This document shows, one piece after another, positions 62,088 to 64,000 of a DNA stretch of 64,000 nucleotides (position 1 is the first letter of the stretch; each line of letters begins with the position of its first letter). The stretch covers positions 1-64,000 of the forward strand of contig JAKPGM010000038.1 in the NCBI GenBank assembly GCA_029550865.1. The letters are read 5' to 3'. Made by a program: the position numbers and the translations under genes. The notes below the pieces were generated by a model. That model had not been told where the DNA came from, ran no database searches, and saw nothing but the letters and a program-made list of their open reading frames with translations. The stretch is from Bacteroidota bacterium (GTDB lineage Bacteria > Bacteroidota > Bacteroidia > Bacteroidales > DTGW01).

Positions 62088-64000
62088 AAGGAATAATTCA
62101 CTCGTAGATAGGGTTCAACTATCGTTTTATTTTTGCCAGTTAGCAATGAGTAATTATATCCCAGGCGCAAGGTTACCAGAAAGAAAAAGAGATGAAAATC
62201 GGTAAAGAGTTGATATCCGATAGCAGTATAATGGTTACGCCAGTATGTTCGAAATTGTGGTTGATACTCGTCGGTAACTGCGGTGCTGAAGAAGAGGGAT
62301 CCAGCTAATAGCTTAAAATAGAATACTTTTAATGCTGTAAAACTTCCATAGCTAAGGGGGAAGTAGTAGTCGACGGAATACTGTTGGACATTTTTCAAAT
62401 ATGGTTGTATGGAGTCCCAGATGGCTACATAACCTCGTGGAGGATCGAGCCGGGTATTGTAACGGTATGGTTTGTTGTTTTGGGTTTCGTATGCCATGAT
62501 AAAATTAAAAGCATGGTGTTGCCAAAAACCTGGTAAAAAAATACTTGTCCGTGTAGCCAGCTGGGTGGCGAAATACGATTGACCGGTAAGAGGTTGGGCT
62601 ACCAATAAATCCCATACTATCCCCACCTGTGGAACGAAATCTCGAGGAGCCATTCGCCGATACCCTGTCATCGAAAAGGAAAAATAAAAAGTATTTTGGT
62701 CCTGTTTGATTGCATTTTCCGTTCGGTAATAGGCGTTTGTGTATTCGTAGGTGACTTTTGGAGATATAGCCAATAATCTGGCACCAGAGCTATAGTTGAG
62801 CGGTAAGCTTATGCCAGTGTAAAATTTAAATTCTTTTTCCCGAAAAGATTCATTTTGCAAGTTTATGCGTTGAATGGTATCCCCTTGTTGTATTCCAAGT
62901 TGCACAACAGGAATATGTCCCATATAATTTATTTCGAGCTGATTGTAAAGACTTTTATTGTAGTAACCCTGTCCACCTACGATAACGAGTGTACTTAGTA
63001 AATTTTGCGACATGATATAATAGCCTGGAAAAATTTTGGGAGATTGTAGCGAATTTTTGGGAGTATACAGGTAAAAGGGAATCCAGCTATGGATGTGGAT
63101 GGCATTTTGCCAACGACGATAAGGGGTAGATTCATAGGATTTTTTGACGATATTTTTTCGATCAAATTTCATAGGTTCTTGCTGTTGTAGGGCATCGGCT
63201 AAGTTTAACGAAACATCTTTTACCTCGTCCAGGGGAATCCATGCCAATTTGGTAAGGGGCATATTAACGATTTCGTAACCCCTAAAATCGTAGTTGCAGT
63301 AAAAAAGTTTGTTTGAGACAGTATCGAAACAGGGGTCGAAGGCACCAAAACGAGCAGAAGTAAGCTGATAAACCTTTTGCGTGGTGGTATCGAAGGCAAA
63401 AATATTATCAATTCCCGAATAGGTAGCCTTAAAAAGGATATATTGTTGGGCAAATACAGGGTAGCTAATGTCATAGCTTTTTGTAGAGAGGAGTTTTTGC
63501 CACGTACCATCGGTTGTACTTAAAATCATCAGATTTTTTCCAGCGGTATCGACCAGGGTACACACAATTTTTTTTCCATCGGACGACCACGAAGGGAGTT
63601 GTATGGCAGCATTATCGGGAGTTGGATAGCGTTGCATCACTGCACCAGTGGTATTATTCAGCAGGGTCAAGTAATTCTTCCCATATTTATCGTTTTCGAC
63701 AACAGCCAAATAATCGCCCATTGGTGAAGGGGCCGGTGCAAAGTACCGACTTTTATGGGTCAGTTGAAGCATTTGGCCACTATGGATGCTATATGCCTTG
63801 ATGACCGAATATACCTCATTACCCCAACGGGGATGCGTTTGATATTCGTCGTAATAAATGATGTCATGATAAATCGTAAACCTATCGGAGGGAATGTTAC
63901 CGGTTCGTAGTAGTAAATTTTCCCTATTATTTTTTGGGTCATAAATAATAATCCGTGGGGCATGATCGAGCCCCGATTTGAGGGCAACAATTTTGTTTTC
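62084..64000 (-). CDS. Beta-propeller (PD40/TolB-like) plus outer-membrane barrel protein, 5'-truncated
   Basis: The frame is open to the window edge, beyond the first internal ATG at 63772, so the N-terminus is missing; 638 residues are visible. The first third has TolB/DPP-IV-like propeller blades: YFAPAPSPMGDYLAVVEN, PSWSSDGKKIVCTLVD, FDPCFDTVSNKLFYC. Just upstream is HPRWGNEVYSVIKAYSIHSG, where a C-terminal peptidase or propeller start might lie. After about residue 320 the sequence turns into alternating aromatic strands ending VEPYLRVNYSF with a terminal Phe, the signature of an outer-membrane barrel. The fusion suggests a surface or periplasmic propeller anchored in a BamA/surface-antigen type barrel. 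The function is unknown. Confidence 0.7.
   Translation of the reverse strand, partial: ENKIVALKSGLDHAPRIIIYDPKNNRENLLLRTGNIPSDRFTIYHDIIYYDEYQTHPRWGNEVYSVIKAYSIHSGQMLQLTHKSRYFAPAPSPMGDYLAVVENDKYGKNYLTLLNNTTGAVMQRYPTPDNAAIQLPSWSSDGKKIVCTLVDTAGKNLMILSTTDGTWQKLLSTKSYDISYPVFAQQYILFKATYSGIDNIFAFDTTTQKVYQLTSARFGAFDPCFDTVSNKLFYCNYDFRGYEIVNMPLTKLAWIPLDEVKDVSLNLADALQQQEPMKFDRKNIVKKSYESTPYRRWQNAIHIHSWIPFYLYTPKNSLQSPKIFPGYYIMSQNLLSTLVIVGGQGYYNKSLYNQLEINYMGHIPVVQLGIQQGDTIQRINLQNESFREKEFKFYTGISLPLNYSSGARLLAISPKVTYEYTNAYYRTENAIKQDQNTFYFSFSMTGYRRMAPRDFVPQVGIVWDLLVAQPLTGQSYFATQLATRTSIFLPGFWQHHAFNFIMAYETQNNKPYRYNTRLDPPRGYVAIWDSIQPYLKNVQQYSVDYYFPLSYGSFTALKVFYFKLLAGSLFFSTAVTDEYQPQFRTYWRNHYTAIGYQLFTDFHLFFFLVTLRLGYNYSLLTGKNKTIVEPYLRVNYSF

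Overview
The window reads as chromosomal DNA of a member of the Bacteroidota (Bacteroidetes), most like a Bacteroidales/Marinilabiliales-type anaerobe or facultative anaerobe. The evidence is the T9SS translocon gene sprA, two secreted proteins with type IX C-terminal sorting domains, a SusC/SusD pair, LL-diaminopimelate aminotransferase, class I fumarase, giant cell-surface repeat proteins, and many promoters of the Bacteroidota form TTTG-N18-22-TAnnTTTG. I cannot name a genus from sequence alone.

Layout. 1-377: 3'-truncated beta-carbonic anhydrase (minus strand). 782-11807: broken 5' fragment of a surface protein followed by a 3538-residue modular surface protein built of four super-repeats. 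11879-19567 (minus): housekeeping block with serS, rpmA, rplU, then a glycosyltransferase, dapL, class I fumarase, an ArsC-like protein and prfB with the classical +1 programmed frameshift. 19590-21035: PAS histidine kinase interrupted by one in-frame TAG. 21541-29430: sprA and ruvA. 29431-30093: a long intergenic region with a 54-bp dispersed repeat, a perfect 25-bp palindrome and a good promoter, leading into susC, susD and a CBM9-like T9SS cargo protein. 36097-37143: PAP2 phosphatase broken by an in-frame TAA. 37297-45975: a CheW-domain protein, then three consecutive large sensory kinases. 46108-50813: universal stress protein, radA, a T9SS-exported M14 carboxypeptidase, an rRNA pseudouridine synthase and an Nfu-type Fe-S protein. 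50865-54956: CapD-like sugar dehydratase, riboflavin synthase, phosphoglycerate kinase. 55001-55071: tRNA-Gln(CUG). 55220-62087: surface polysaccharide genes (UDP-sugar epimerase, WbpB-like and WbpA-like dehydrogenases, a Wza-like exporter with six SLBB domains), then PAP2 and DgkA lipid-carrier genes. 62084-64000: 5'-truncated beta-propeller plus outer-membrane-barrel protein.

Functional themes. Much of the window serves the cell surface: SprA is the outer-membrane pore that would export the CBM9 protein and the carboxypeptidase; SusC/SusD import glycans or other polymers; the 55-62 kb cluster makes and exports a uronate-containing polysaccharide on an undecaprenyl carrier. The kinase cluster looks like one signalling unit, because two of the three kinases begin with clearly paralogous receiver domains while the first has none.

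The most unusual observations are: two otherwise intact genes each interrupted by one in-frame stop codon; an apparent recombination or replacement at the 5' end of the giant surface gene; a 54-bp dispersed repeat whose second copy supplies the start region of a gene; and the three-kinase cluster with paralogous receivers. I did not find convincing evidence for a wholly new defence or mobile system, a CRISPR array, an insertion sequence or a prophage.
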